Shown piece by piece: positions 18,325 to 28,720 of a DNA stretch of 33,684 nucleotides (positions are counted from its first letter, which is position 1; the number at the start of each line of letters is the position of its first letter). The notes beneath the pieces were generated by a model. That model did no database searches. It saw only the letters and a list, made by a program, of their open reading frames with translations, and was not told where the DNA came from. The position numbers were made by a program, and so were the translations under genes. Location: contig BFEA01000046.1 of NCBI GenBank assembly GCA_003427395.1, positions 2,220,815 through 2,254,498 of the forward strand. The letters run 5' to 3'. Source of the stretch: Chara braunii (lineage: Eukaryota; Streptophyta; Charophyceae; Charales; Characeae).

Positions 18325-18885
18325 TTAGTCTAACTCTTGCTTTTTATTCACATAGTAGTAGGTGAAGTCCCGATTCGTTCTTGGATAATCTCCTGCTTCA
18401 AATCTTGTGTTTGATCTTGTCTAACTCGTACTTCTCACTCACATAGTAGTAGGTGAAGTCCCGATTCTTCCATGGATGATCTCATGCTCCAATCTTGTGA
18501 TTTGATTAGATTATTTTTTGCTTTTCACTCGCATAGTAGTAGGTGAAGTCCCGATTCTTTCTTGGATGATCTCATGCTCAAATCTCGTGTTTTGATCTTG
18601 TCTAGCTCTTGCTTTTCACTCACATAGTAGCAGGTGAATTCCCGATTCTTTCTTGGATGATCTCATGCTTCAAATCTTGTGTTTGACCTTGTCTAACTAT
18701 ACTTATCACTCACATAGTAATAGGTGAAGTCCCGATTCTTCCATGGATGATCTCATGTTCCAATCTTGTGATTTGGTCTAGTCTAACTCTTGCTTTTCAC
18801 TCACATAGTAGTAGGTGAAGTCCCGATTCGACTTGGTTGTATTCATGAGCCACAAGCATGTGTTTGAGCAAGTCTCACTCACATG
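18325..18885 (+). repeat. 91-bp tandem repeats, first block, about six units
   Basis: CATAGTAGTAGGTGAAGTCC recurs at 18351, 18442, 18532, 18623 and beyond, spaced 90-91 bases. Units also contain TGGATGATCTCATGCT and an AATCTTGTG motif. The last unit runs into the second TTC tract at ATGCATGGCT. Confidence 0.92.
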
Positions 18886-18890
18886 CATGG

Positions 18891-19111
18891 CTTCTTCTTC
18901 CTCTTCTTCTTCCTCTTCTTCTCCTCCTCCTTCCTCACCTTCTTCTTCTGCTTCTTCTTCTTCTTCTTCCTCCTCCTCTTCTTCTTCTTCTTCTTCTTCA
19001 TCTTCTTCTTCTTCTTGTCCTTCTTCTTCTTCCCTTTCTCCTTCTTTTTCTTCCTCTTCTTCTTCTTCTTCATCTCTTTCTTCTTCTTCTTCTTCTCCTC
19101 CCTCTCCTTCC
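18891..19111 (+). repeat. Homopyrimidine (TTC)n tract, second in copy B
   Basis: About 220 bases of TTC/TCC repeats. It ends CTCCTTCCTAAAGG and is followed by the same TAGTCTAACTCTTG as the first tract, so tract plus adjoining 91-bp units were duplicated together. Confidence 0.95.
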
Positions 19112-19114
19112 TAA

Positions 19115-19785
19115 AGGCTAGTCTAACTCTTGGTTTTCACTCACATAGTAGTAGGTGAGATCCCGATTCTTTCTTGGATGATCTCATGCTTCAAATCGTG
19201 TTTGATCTTGTCTAACTTATACTTTTCACTCACATAGTAGGAGGTGAAGTCCCGATTCTTCCATGGATGATCTCATGCTCCAATCTTGTGATTTGGTCTT
19301 AGATTATTTTTTGCTTTTCACTCACATAGTAATAGGTGAAGTCCCGATTCTTGGATGATCTCATGCTTCAAATCTTGTGTTTGATCTTGTCTAACTCGTA
19401 CTTCTCACTCACATAGTAGTAGGTGAAGTCCTCTTCCATGGATGATCTCATGCTCCAATCTTGTGATTTGGTCTAGCCTAAGTCTTGCTTTTCACTCACA
19501 TAGTAGTATTCATGCATGGTTGTATACATGCCAGCATGTGTTTGAGCAAGTCTCACTCACATGCATGGCTCAACTCTCACATGATGACATTCCGTTTCAT
19601 GCTTTGTTGTATTCATGAGCCACAAGCATGTGTTTGAGCAAGTCTCACTCACATGCATGACTCAACTCTCACATGTTGACATTCCGTTTCATGCTTGGTT
19701 GTATTCATGAGCCACAAGCATGTGTTTGAGCAAGACTCGCTCACATGCATGGCCCAACTCTCACATCATGTCACTCCGGTTCATA
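19115..19785 (+). repeat. 91/92-bp tandem repeats, second block, two subfamilies
   Basis: About four units of the CATAGTAGTAGGTGAAGTCC type (to about 19510). They are followed by about three units of a 92-base type carrying GAGCCACAAGCATGTGTTTG and CTCACATGCATG. The second type shares TTCCG..TTCAT.CTTGGTTG with the following main array, making it a sequence intermediate between the two. Confidence 0.88.
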
Positions 19786-22700
19786 CTTGGTTGCTCTTTC
19801 CTCCATGTGCATATGCATTCGTTAGTTCAACCTTCATTTTATCCAGTTCATGTGTATGGTAGTGTTCCGATTCATACTTGATTGCTTTTTCCTCGATATG
19901 CATGTGCATTCGTTAGTTCAAACCTCACTTTGTCAAGTTCATCCGTGTTGTGGTGTTCCGGTTCACACTTGGTTGGTCTTTCATTTATGTGCATGTGCAT
20001 TCACTAGTTCAATCTTCACTTTGTCAAGTTCATGTGTGTTGTAGTGTTCCGATTCATACTTGGTTGCTCTTTCATCTATGTGCATGTGTATTCACTAGTT
20101 TAATCTTCACTACTTCAATCTTCACTTTGTCAAGTTCATGTGTGTTGTAGTTTTCCGATTCATACTTGGTTGCTCTTTCATCTATGTGCATGTGCATTCA
20201 CTACTTCAATCTTCACTTTGTCAAGTTCATGAATGTTGTAGTGTTCCGGTTCACACTTGGTTGCTCTTTCATCCATGTGCATGTGCATTCGTTAGTTCAA
20301 CCTTCACTTGTCAAGTTCATGAGTGTTGTAGTGTTCTACTTCACATTTGGTTGCTCGTTCATCCATGTGCATGTGCGTTCGTTAGTTCAATCTTCACTTT
20401 GTCAAGTTCGTGTGTGTTGTAGTGTTTCGATTAACACTTGGTTGCTCTTTCCTCCATGTGCATGTACATTCATTAGTTCAAACTTCACTTTGTCAAGTTC
20501 GTGTGTGTTGTAGTGTTCCGATTCATACTTGGTTGCTCTTTCATTTATGTGCATGTCCATTCACTAGTTCAATCTTCACTTTCTGAAGTTCATGAGTGTT
20601 GTAGTGTACCGATTCATACTTGGTTGCTCTTTCATCCATGTGCATGTGCATTCACTAGTTCAACCTTCACTCTATCAAGTTCATGTGTGTTGTAGTGTTT
20701 CGATTCATGCTTGGTTGCTCTTTCATCTATGTGCATGTGCATTCACTTGTTCAATCTTCACTTTGTCAAGTCCATGTATGTTGTAGTGTTCCGGTTCACA
20801 CTTCGTTGCTCTTTCATCTATGTGCATGTGCATTCACTAGTTCAATCTTCACTTTGTCGAGTTCATGTGTGCTGTAGTGTTCCGATTCATACTTGGTTGC
20901 TCTTTCATCTATATGCATGTGCATTCACTAGTTCAATTTTCACTTTGTTAAGGTCATGTGTGCTGTAATGTTCCGGTTCACACTTGGTTGCTCTTTCATC
21001 TATGTCGATTCACACTTGGTTGCTCTTTTCTCCATGTGCATGTGCATTCACTAGTTCAATCTTCACTTTGTCAAGTTCATGTGTATTGTAGTGTTCCGAT
21101 TTATGCTTGGTTGCTTTTTCATTTATGTGCATGTGCATTCACTAGTTCAATCTTCACTTTGTCAAGGTCATGAGTGTTGTAGTGTTCCGATTCATACTTG
21201 GTTGCTTTATCTATGTGCATGTGCATTCACTAGTTCAACCTTCACTTTGTCAAGTGCATGTGTGCTGTAGTGTTGTAGTGTTCCGGTTCACACTTGGTTG
21301 CTCTTTCATCTATTTGCATGTGCATTCAGTAGTTCAATCTTCACTTTGTCAAGTTCATGTGTGTTGTAGTGTTCCGATTCATACTTGGTTGCTCTTTCAT
21401 CTATATGCATGAGCATTCAGTAGTTCAATCTTCACTTTGTCAAGGTCATGTGTGTTGTAGTGTTCCGGTTCACACTTGGTTGCTCTTTCATCTATGTCCA
21501 TGTCCATTCGCTAGTTTAATCTTCCCTTTGTTAAGTTCATGTGTGCTGTAGTGTTCCGATTCATACTTTGTTGCTCGTTCATGTATGTGCATGTGCATTC
21601 ACTAGTTCAATTTCTACTTTGCCAAGTTCATGTGTGTTGTAGTGTTTCGATTCATACTGGGTTGCTCTTTCATCTATGTTCATGTGCATTCACTAGTTCA
21701 ATCTTCACTTTGTCAAGTTCATGTGTGTTGTAGTGTTCCGATTCATACTTGGTTCCTTCTTCATCTATGTGCATGTGCATTCACTAGCTCAATCTTCACT
21801 TTGTCAAGTTCATGAGTGTTGTAGTGTTCCGGTTCACACTTGGTTGCTCTTTCATCCATGTGCATGTGCATTCGTTAGTTCAACCTTAACTTTGTCAAGT
21901 TCATGTGTGTTGTAGTGTTCCGATTCATACTTGGTTGCTCTTTCATCTATGTGCATGTACTAGTTCAATCTTCACTTTGTCAAGTCCATGTGTGTTGTAG
22001 TGTTCCGATTCATACTTGGTTGCTCTTTCATGTATGTGCATGTGCATTCACTAGCTCAATCTTTACTTTGTCAAGTTCATGAGTGTTGTAGTGTTCCGGT
22101 TCACACTTGGTTGCTTTTTCATCTATGTGCATGTGCATTCGTTAGTTCAACCTTTACTCTGTAAAGTTCATGTGTGTTGTAGTGTTCCGATTCATGCTTG
22201 GTTGCTCTTTCATCTATGTGCGTGTGCATTCGCTAGTTCAATCTTCACTTTGTCAAGTCCATGTGTGTTGTAGTGTTCCGATTCATGCTTGGTTGCTCTT
22301 TCATGTATGTGCATGTGCATTTACTAGCTCAATCTTTACTTTGTCAAGTTCATGTGTGTTGTATTCCGATTCATACTTGGTTGCTCTTTCATCTATGCGC
22401 ATGTGCATTCACTAGCTGAATCTTCACTTTGTCAAGTCCATGAGTGTTGTAGTGTTCAGGTTCACACTTGGTTGCTCTTTCATCCGTGTGTATGTGCATT
22501 CGTTAGTTAAACTTTTACGTTGTCAAGTTCGTGTGTGTTGTAGTGTTTCGATTAACACTTGGTTGCTCTTTCACTCATGTGCATGTGCTTTTGCTAGTTT
22601 AACCTTCACTTTGCCAAGTACATATGTATAGTAGTGTTCCGTTTCAGCACTTGGTTGCTCTTTCACTCATGGGCATGTGCTTTTGTTAGTTCAACCTTCG

Positions 22701-22850
22701 CTTTGTCAAGTACATGTGTTTGGTAGTGTTTCGTTTCAACACTTGGTTGCTCTTTCACTCATGTGCCTGTGCTTTTGTTAGTTCGACCTTCACTTTGTCA
22801 AGTACATGTGTATGGTAGTGTTCCGTTTCAACACGTTGTTCCTCTTTCAC
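19786..22850 (+). repeat. Main 91-bp tandem array, about 33 units
   Basis: Units carry TTCCGATTCATACTTGGTTG, ATGTGCATGTGCATTCACTA and CTTCACTTTGTCAAG at a regular 91-base period, with occasional short units. Because 91 is one more than a multiple of three, each reading frame rotates through the unit and yields identical-looking peptides of about 64 residues; these are not genes. The last four units are more diverged (CTTTCACTCATGTGC, CTTTTGTTAG). Confidence 0.96.
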
Positions 22851-22854
22851 TATG

Positions 22855-22989
22855 GGATGGGTGATCGACATTTGGCTGCTACTGCTGTCGGATGGGTGAC
22901 CAACATTTCGTTGCTACTAATGTGGGATGGGTGACCGACATTTGGCTGCTACTCCTATAGGATGGGTGACCGGCATTTGGCTGCTACGA
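22855..22989 (+). repeat. 35-bp tandem repeat, four units
   Basis: GGATGGGTGA starts at 22855, 22890, 22925 and 22960, exactly 35 bases apart, each followed by CATTTGGCTGCTACT or a variant. It sits between the end of the 91-bp array and the (CT)n tract. Confidence 0.92.
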
Positions 22990-23018
22990 CGGAAAGAGGA
23001 TTTGATCAGGACTAGAGG

Positions 23019-23062
<44 letters not shown>
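23019..23062. repeat. (CT)n followed by (TA)n microsatellite
   Basis: About 22 bases of CT then about 20 bases of TA. A second (CT)n lies at about 23232-23262. The AT-rich stretch between them holds an imperfect hairpin with AACCGC and GCGGTT outer arms (about 23153-23186). Confidence 0.9.
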
Positions 23063-23230
23063 AAGAAATAAAATTATATATATCAATAAATTATAGTAGA
23101 TTTTTTCTTTATTGTCTTGTATTTATAAATAAATGCAATAATGAACCTCTTCGCAAACCGCACATGCAATTTTCATTGCAAGCGGTTTTCCTCATGTATA
23201 GTCTCTCTCTCTTGCTTCCTTTTGCTTTTT

Positions 23231-23262
<32 letters not shown>

Positions 23263-23267
23263 TCCCC

Positions 23268-24283
23268 TCACTTGGCACATAACTAACCCTGCATCCCTCA
23301 TTTGTTACATTGCCAGGGAACGAACGGTAAAAGAAAAGTGGGCCTCACTTGGTGAAATAAGAGGGCAAGGGAAGGATAGTCGGTCCCTTGTGCCGCCTAG
23401 AAGGAAAAGGAAAGGACATTTGAAAGATTTTTAAAGCAAGGTCAGTTTGAGTCAACCATTTCCTCGACCGCATGACTACGAGAAGAGAATGGACTGATCA
23501 GGCACAAAGAGAGGCTGAAGAAAAAGGAAAGTTAGGCATGTGGGAAGGGTTATGTGTTGACCCCCAATGGGGGATTGTATCGGTCTTTGCTTTGTGTGGG
23601 ATTGTGCAGGCAAGTAGAGGTTTAGGCTGCCTTGAGCGGGATAGGGCCAGGAGAGATCGGGTGGCGAAGGAAAAGGGAAGAGGGGGCAAAGGGGCTACAG
23701 TGCCCTTAGCGTAAAACCAATGCACGGGAGTGACAGTTGTGTCTTGTGTCTTGGAAGTGTAAATGAAAACGAAAATGTGAAGTTGTTTGTGCATGCATGT
23801 AAAGGCCCCGAAAAGACTAAGGGGCCTGCGTCAGTATGGATGGATGAAATGCGTGAGACTCGAGGGGTGTGTAGATTCGAGGGGGAGGACGGCATCGCCG
23901 CACCCCGATGACGTCGTAGAATTGCAATGCTTAGGGAAATGGTGTGCGGCCAAAGGATGACGCTTAGACTGCGCACAAGAGATGAGAAACTCTCAAAGCA
24001 CCCCTGGACTGCCTGCGTATTGGAAGGAGCAATTGCTTGAGAACACAGCCAAGAATCCAAAAAAAAATAAGTGTTGTTGAATGACCAGCGAGACTACCAC
24101 CCGGCGTAAGGGTTGAGCTACATCCCCAATGTTAAAGCTCTCTCGCGCGATGGCCCACCCCCATCCATCTCAAACCACTAGGTGGGGGTGACCCTGGGAC
24201 GAACGGCCCGCGCCCTGAGCATGAGCGTGGGCGGGCCGAGCCAAATGGGATCCGCAGTGGGGTCGACCAAGGCTCGAAAGTCT
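23268..24283 (+). repeat. Conserved 1-kb module, copy B
   Basis: Homologous to 31327-32431. Shared landmarks are ACATTGCCAGGGAACGAA, GTGTTGACCCC, GGCCCCGAAAAGACTAAGG and GGGCGGGCCGAGCCAA, up to GGCTCGAAAGTC. Two hairpins are kept in both copies: GGCCCC/GGGGCC (23804-23826, 11-base loop) and GGCCCGC/GCGGGCC (24205-24237). A splice-acceptor-like CCAG (23312-23315) and a donor-like CAG|GCAAGT (23607) occur at matching places. There is no conserved open frame between copies, so I call it non-coding. Confidence 0.8.
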
Positions 24284-24700
24284 ACCGGGACTCCTATACA
24301 AAGCGGTGCAGCACGACGCTCAGGGCCAAAAAAGTGGCCTGGGCCTCGTCTCCACCTACAACCAAGCGTGCGGCCGTTAAACACCATCACTGGCTTACTC
24401 CAACTACGCCCCAGCGGCCACGCGCGCCCTCCCGCACACTATACCTACCGCTGGTCAAGCGTGCATGACAAAGCCCAAGCCTTTTAATCCCCCGTTTAAT
24501 TGGTAATAAAAATCAAGTCATTTGGCTATGCTGACTTCACAATCAACTACAAAGGAAGGAATCACACGCGCGCCTCAAAACTGCTCGCTCACTCACGCTT
24601 CTTAGTAGTACAATCCTTAGTTTTCATACGGACGACCACCACGTTCCGCGCCGATACTCCAAAATTTCCAAATTAATCAAACTTTCTGTTACTTGTAAAA
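24284..24700. other. Spacer between copies B and C
   Basis: No counterpart elsewhere in the window and no open frame of note. It contains an imperfect hairpin GGATACCCT...AGGGTAT at about 24708 where homology to copy B starts to appear. Nothing else is recognisable. Confidence 0.5.
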
Positions 24701-25335
24701 ACAGGGCGGATACCCTTGTCAGGGTATTCGCGCCAACAACGTAGCCCGGGTCAAGGGGGCCACCGAGATGCAGCATAGGAAGAGCCGAAGGGCCACAAGC
24801 CAAGTAAAGGGCCGTGCCCGGAAAGACCGATGCGCGCGGGACATTAAAAGAGACTAGGAATAGGGCGGTGATGGAGAAGAAAGTGCCAAAAGAAATCGGG
24901 ACACCATGAGGAAAGGTGTCGGGAACCATAGGGGACTAAGTAAAAATAATATCGGTGGGGCGACCGGTGGGACAAATGTCGACGGGACCACTGGTGGGAC
25001 AAGTGTCAGGGATTAGCGCGGGACAAGTGGCGGGGACATGTGATGTCCCAATGCAAAGTCATGAAGGTCCACGAGGAAAATATGCCCAAGGCGAGGCGTG
25101 TCGTCAAGATCAAGATCTAGACGGCCAAGAATATTAGCACCACTAGTGCAAGCACTAGTGGAGGCCAACGGGAGGGCTAGAACAGAAAGGAAAGCAAAAG
25201 AAAAGCAAGAGAGGAGGCATGGCAACAATCTGGAATATCTCGGATTAGCTACCTTGAAGAAAATGGAGCCTAGAGAGGCTCCATGTGAAAAACAAGCTCC
25301 CGGGAGAAAATCGGAGCAAAAAGGGTCACAATGTG

Positions 25336-25343
25336 GAAAATAG
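25336..25343. repeat. Target-site duplication, left copy
   Basis: GAAAATAG, repeated exactly at 26551-26558 on the other side of the transposon. Copy B supports this as one ancestral site: GGGAAAAAAATAGAGG at about 15202. Confidence 0.92.
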
Positions 25344-25376
25344 CTGCGTAGCACGGTGAACGTGTTCGCGCCCCTT

Positions 25377-25394
25377 CACGTTCACGTGAACGTG
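25377..25394. repeat. Perfect 18-bp palindrome in transposon subterminal region
   Basis: CACGTTCACGTGAACGTG, surrounded by further GAACGTGTTCG copies (25357, 25387). Subterminal short repeats of this kind are often transposase binding sites in DNA transposons; here that is inference. Confidence 0.75.
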
Positions 25395-25565
25395 TTCGCA
25401 CATTCGCGCGAACAGCTCGCGAACATGCTCGAGTGAACATAATTTTTTTTTCGTAAAAATATATATACAAAATTGTTATTTCAAGGTCTTGATATATATA
25501 TATATATGCAGGGTTGCCAGGCTGAACGTACGGAGGCCCCTTAGTTGACCCCCGAACGTTCGGGC

Positions 25566-25592
25566 GTTCGGGTCCCCGTACGGGGACCGAAC
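25566..25592. repeat. Near-perfect 27-base palindrome in transposon
   Basis: Arms GTTCGG(G)TCCCCGTAC and GTACGGGGACCGAAC, with one unpaired G. The adjoining CGAACGTTCG (about 25552) is a second small palindrome. Confidence 0.85.
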
Positions 25593-25631
25593 TTGAAGGG
25601 GTCGGACCTCGCAAAAAATTATTTTGGAACC

Positions 25632-26480
25632 TAATGTTTTTCTGAATTTTTTTTCTCTGAGTTCTTTGTGATGCAAGGTATCTCCCTTTAAATTTTGAAG
25701 CCATTTTGTTCAGCCAAAAAAACATGAAAAATAGGCAAAGATGGTAGTGTCAAAACTTGCTTGCCCATTCACTAATTTGTTTTTTCTCTCTTTGAACTTT
25801 TTGTTTTTCCTTTATTTCGTGGCATAAAAAAATTTATTAGTTTTTCAAACTTTATTAAAGTTTATTTGTAGATTCTCTATTATGTAAGATACACATATAA
25901 AAATTTTCATGGCATTTAGCATAGCCAAAAAAAAATGAAAAATCGCCAAAGATGGCGGTGTCAAAAACGTGCTCGCCCACTCAATAATTTCATTCTGGTT
26001 GTAATTTTTTTTTCATCATTATAATTATTTATTTTTAGTATTTGATTTTTATTTCAAATTTGGTAAAGAATTTGAACATAACGTTGAGGCAAATGTTGTC
26101 CAGTTTATTCTTCTGTATGACATATATTGTTTTTAGACTTTTTGGAATTAGGTTTTTTTTTTTTTTTTTTTTTTTTATTTCAAATTTGGTAAATAATTGG
26201 GATGTAACATTGAAGCAAATGTTGTTCAGTTTATTCTTCTGCATAACATATATTGTTTTCAGATGTTTTGGAATTAGGTTTTTTTTTTTTTTTTTTTTTT
26301 TGGGTCCGCGTTCGGACGAACGGCGGAACGAGTTGAGAGGGAGTGCTGAACGTTTTTTATTTTTAACTCATGATTGGCTACGAATTTGAATAGGATTCCA
26401 AGGCGAAAGTTGCTTGTATTGTTATTTTGCATAACTTTTCGATTTTTCTGATAAACGTTTTTTTTTTTTTTTTTTTTTTA
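25632..26480. repeat. Internal duplications of the transposon
   Basis: One unit recurs 211 bases apart (AGCCAAAA...CAAAGATGGNGGTGTCAAAA at 25712 and 25923). A second recurs 126 bases apart (ATTTCAAATTTGGTAAA at 26051 and 26177), with a diverged third copy from about 26355. Each copy of the second unit ends in a T run of 20 or more (26151-26176, 26279-26301, 26459-26479). Confidence 0.85.
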
Positions 26481-28630
26481 ATGTTCGCGTTGAGAGGGTT
26501 TTGGATGCTTGTTTGCGTTTTACTCCGAACACGAACACGGTGCTACGTAGGAAAATAGAGAGGCAAGAGGAGGGTCCCATGGGCATGGGGGAGCCTCAAT
26601 TGCAGTTCAAGATATAACGGACTACACCTTGGGTATAGGAAGGGTCAAAACTAAGAGGAAGGGCCTAGAAAAACCTTAATGGCTACTTGACACTTGGCAT
26701 GCTAAAAACAAAAAGAAAAGGGAAAGAAAAAGGTGGGAGAATAAAACAAAAGGAGTAAGAGGGAGTGAGTGAGTTGGCCGTCAGTAGGGACTACCACAAG
26801 TAGGGACTGGCAGGTCCCTACTGTTCGAAAATGGAAAAAAAAAAGAATAGAAAAGAAAAGAGAAAAAGACCTTAACGGTTAAAAACTGCCACTTGGGGAG
26901 ATATAATCGTGACTAGATACATTCTGGGATATGACGGTTGCAAAGGACCTTGATTTTCTCTTGATTTTGCAGAGAAAATCAAGAAAAATCAAGGGCCCAT
27001 GCAACCGAGATGCAACGGATTGCATAGGGGAGGAAAAACACATGTTTTAAATGCATCCGGAGCCGATATTGAGTCTGAATGCACTTGGGAGTTGGCTGTT
27101 ACATTTCGTTTCAGTTTGAGGCTTGTTGTGGGGCCATGAGGCTAGGGATAAGGCCATTATGGCAGTCCGAGAAGTAACAGACTACATGGGGGTGCCTAGG
27201 CCAAAAGGTAAAGGGCATTGGTTTGCCCAAGACACTAGAAAAGAGTGTCATGGGTTTGGGCAAAATAAAGACGGTAAATAGGGCCCGCGAGATGGTGGAT
27301 CTCTCGGCCTAGAATATTCGCGGCACTTGAGACCCATGAGAGGAAGAGATTGGGGCTGTCGAAATAAAAATAGGACGTCACCGGGAAGGATGTTGAGGAC
27401 TAAATGGGCCAAATAAAAATAGTCGAAATTTGGGATATGCGTCGGCGGGACCATCGTCGGGACTAGAGAATGGAAATGACATGGGAGAATGGCGGGGACT
27501 CTAGCAGTCCTAAGGGAACCATGAGCTAGCAAAAAAGGAAGAATGCGCAAGCAAGTAGTGTTGTCGACATCAAGATCTTGACGGTGAAAAGTATTAGCCA
27601 CTTTGAGTGCAAAATTGGAAAAGCCTAAGGAGAGAGTGCTAGGAGGCAAAAATGAAAGAAAAGGAGTAAAGGAGGGTTGTCCAACAGTCCGAGGTATCTC
27701 GGATTAGCAAGCCACAAGAAAATAGAGCCTCAATGGACTGTATGTAGAAAAAAGCTACCAAGGAAAAATCGGAGCACAAGGGGGATAAAAATTGAGAAAA
27801 CGGAGGCAAACGGGAGCCCCCATGAGCATGGGGGCGTTATTATTGTAATCCGAGTTGCAACGGCCAACTGCTGGCCATGAACCTGGTCATGAATGAGGTT
27901 CTGAGGCCTAGAAAGAGAGTTCACAGCAGCTTGACACTTGTCATAACAGAAATAAACGTAAAAAGGAGAAGAAAATGGGAGAAAAAAGAGGGTGGATGAA
28001 ACAAAAAGGGAGAAAAGGGTGGAGGAGAATGTGCTGGTCAGTTGGGATTGACACAATAGGGACTGGCAGGTCCCTACTGTGACCTAATCCCTCCAGATTT
28101 TGTAGAGGGCAATCCGAATTGCAAAGATAATGCCATTGGGGCATTATCTCAGCAATATCTGAATTTAAAAGGGCAAAAACTAGTAAAAAAGCAAAAAGGA
28201 GTTTATCGTTTTTTTTATGAGCCATTGATCTGAGATCAGATCTCATGGTTGAGAGCATATGGCTGTTTTTTTGTGGGGCCAGCTCAAACAGCCAACTCCA
28301 GAATGAGTTGGCAACCCAAAATGGAAAGAAACAAAAGAAGGAAAAGGTCGAATCTGTGCATTTGGCCTCAAAAAGAAAGCTAGATGCACCAAAAACTAAA
28401 AAGTGAGCATAGGGGTTCAAAATTGAAGCATAAACCACTTGGGGGTAGCTCGGAATTATGCTAGAGGGAGTCCGAGTTGGTACCACCCACTCAGATTGCA
28501 TGTACTTGGCCAAAATAAGGCCCAAGTGCCCCCAGAGAGGCCTAGTGGTAGAATTTGGCCTTGGGGGTACCTCGGTTAACTTGGAGACACATAGAGAGGC
28601 CCATGGGCTGGCCGATACTTCGGTTTTAGC

Positions 28631-28720
28631 CTACATAAGCTGAGGGAACAGTCCGCCACACTCACATTTGCATGAGGAGTGCCCGTGCTGCCCAAGTGAG
28701 CTCGTAGGAGCACTCTACTC
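28631..28720 (+). promoter_or_regulatory. Conserved TATA-like block in copy C
   Basis: CTACATAAGCTGAGG then CACTCACATTTGCATGAGG and GCTGCCCAAGTGAGCTCG. Counterpart of 17491-17580 with only a few substitutions, while neighbouring sequence differs by larger indels. It is a candidate promoter or other constrained element. Confidence 0.35.

Larger units (their letters stand above)
25344..26550. mobile_element. Non-autonomous DNA transposon, 1,207 bp, 8-bp TSD
   Basis: Ends are CTGCGTAGCAC... and ...GTGCTACGTAG. The 25-base terminal inverted repeats (25344-25368, 26526-26550) match at 21 of 25 positions. A perfect 8-base duplication, GAAAATAG, flanks them. There is no transposase-like open frame. 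The interior is GAAC/GTTC-rich near the left end and AT-rich elsewhere, with internal repeats. An 8-bp duplication is typical of hAT, but the end bases do not match the usual hAT start (CA..G), so the superfamily is open. Confidence 0.88.

Noticed and set aside
18053-19121. Poly-Ser, poly-Leu and poly-Phe open frames
   Set aside because: Direct products of the (TTC)n tract in its three frames; no other protein signal.
19850-22631. Series of about 64-residue plus-strand open frames with near-identical Cys/Val/Phe-rich peptides
   Set aside because: They are readings of a 91-base tandem repeat. The period is not a multiple of three, so the same peptide reappears as the frame rotates; starts and stops are part of the unit.
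19786-22850. CRISPR-like regular repeats
   Set aside because: Units are contiguous and similar over their whole length, with no unique spacers, and the context is a eukaryotic repeat.
23472-23714. 80-codon plus-strand frame in the 1-kb module
   Set aside because: The equivalent region of copy C has stops and indels that break the frame, so there is no sign of protein conservation.
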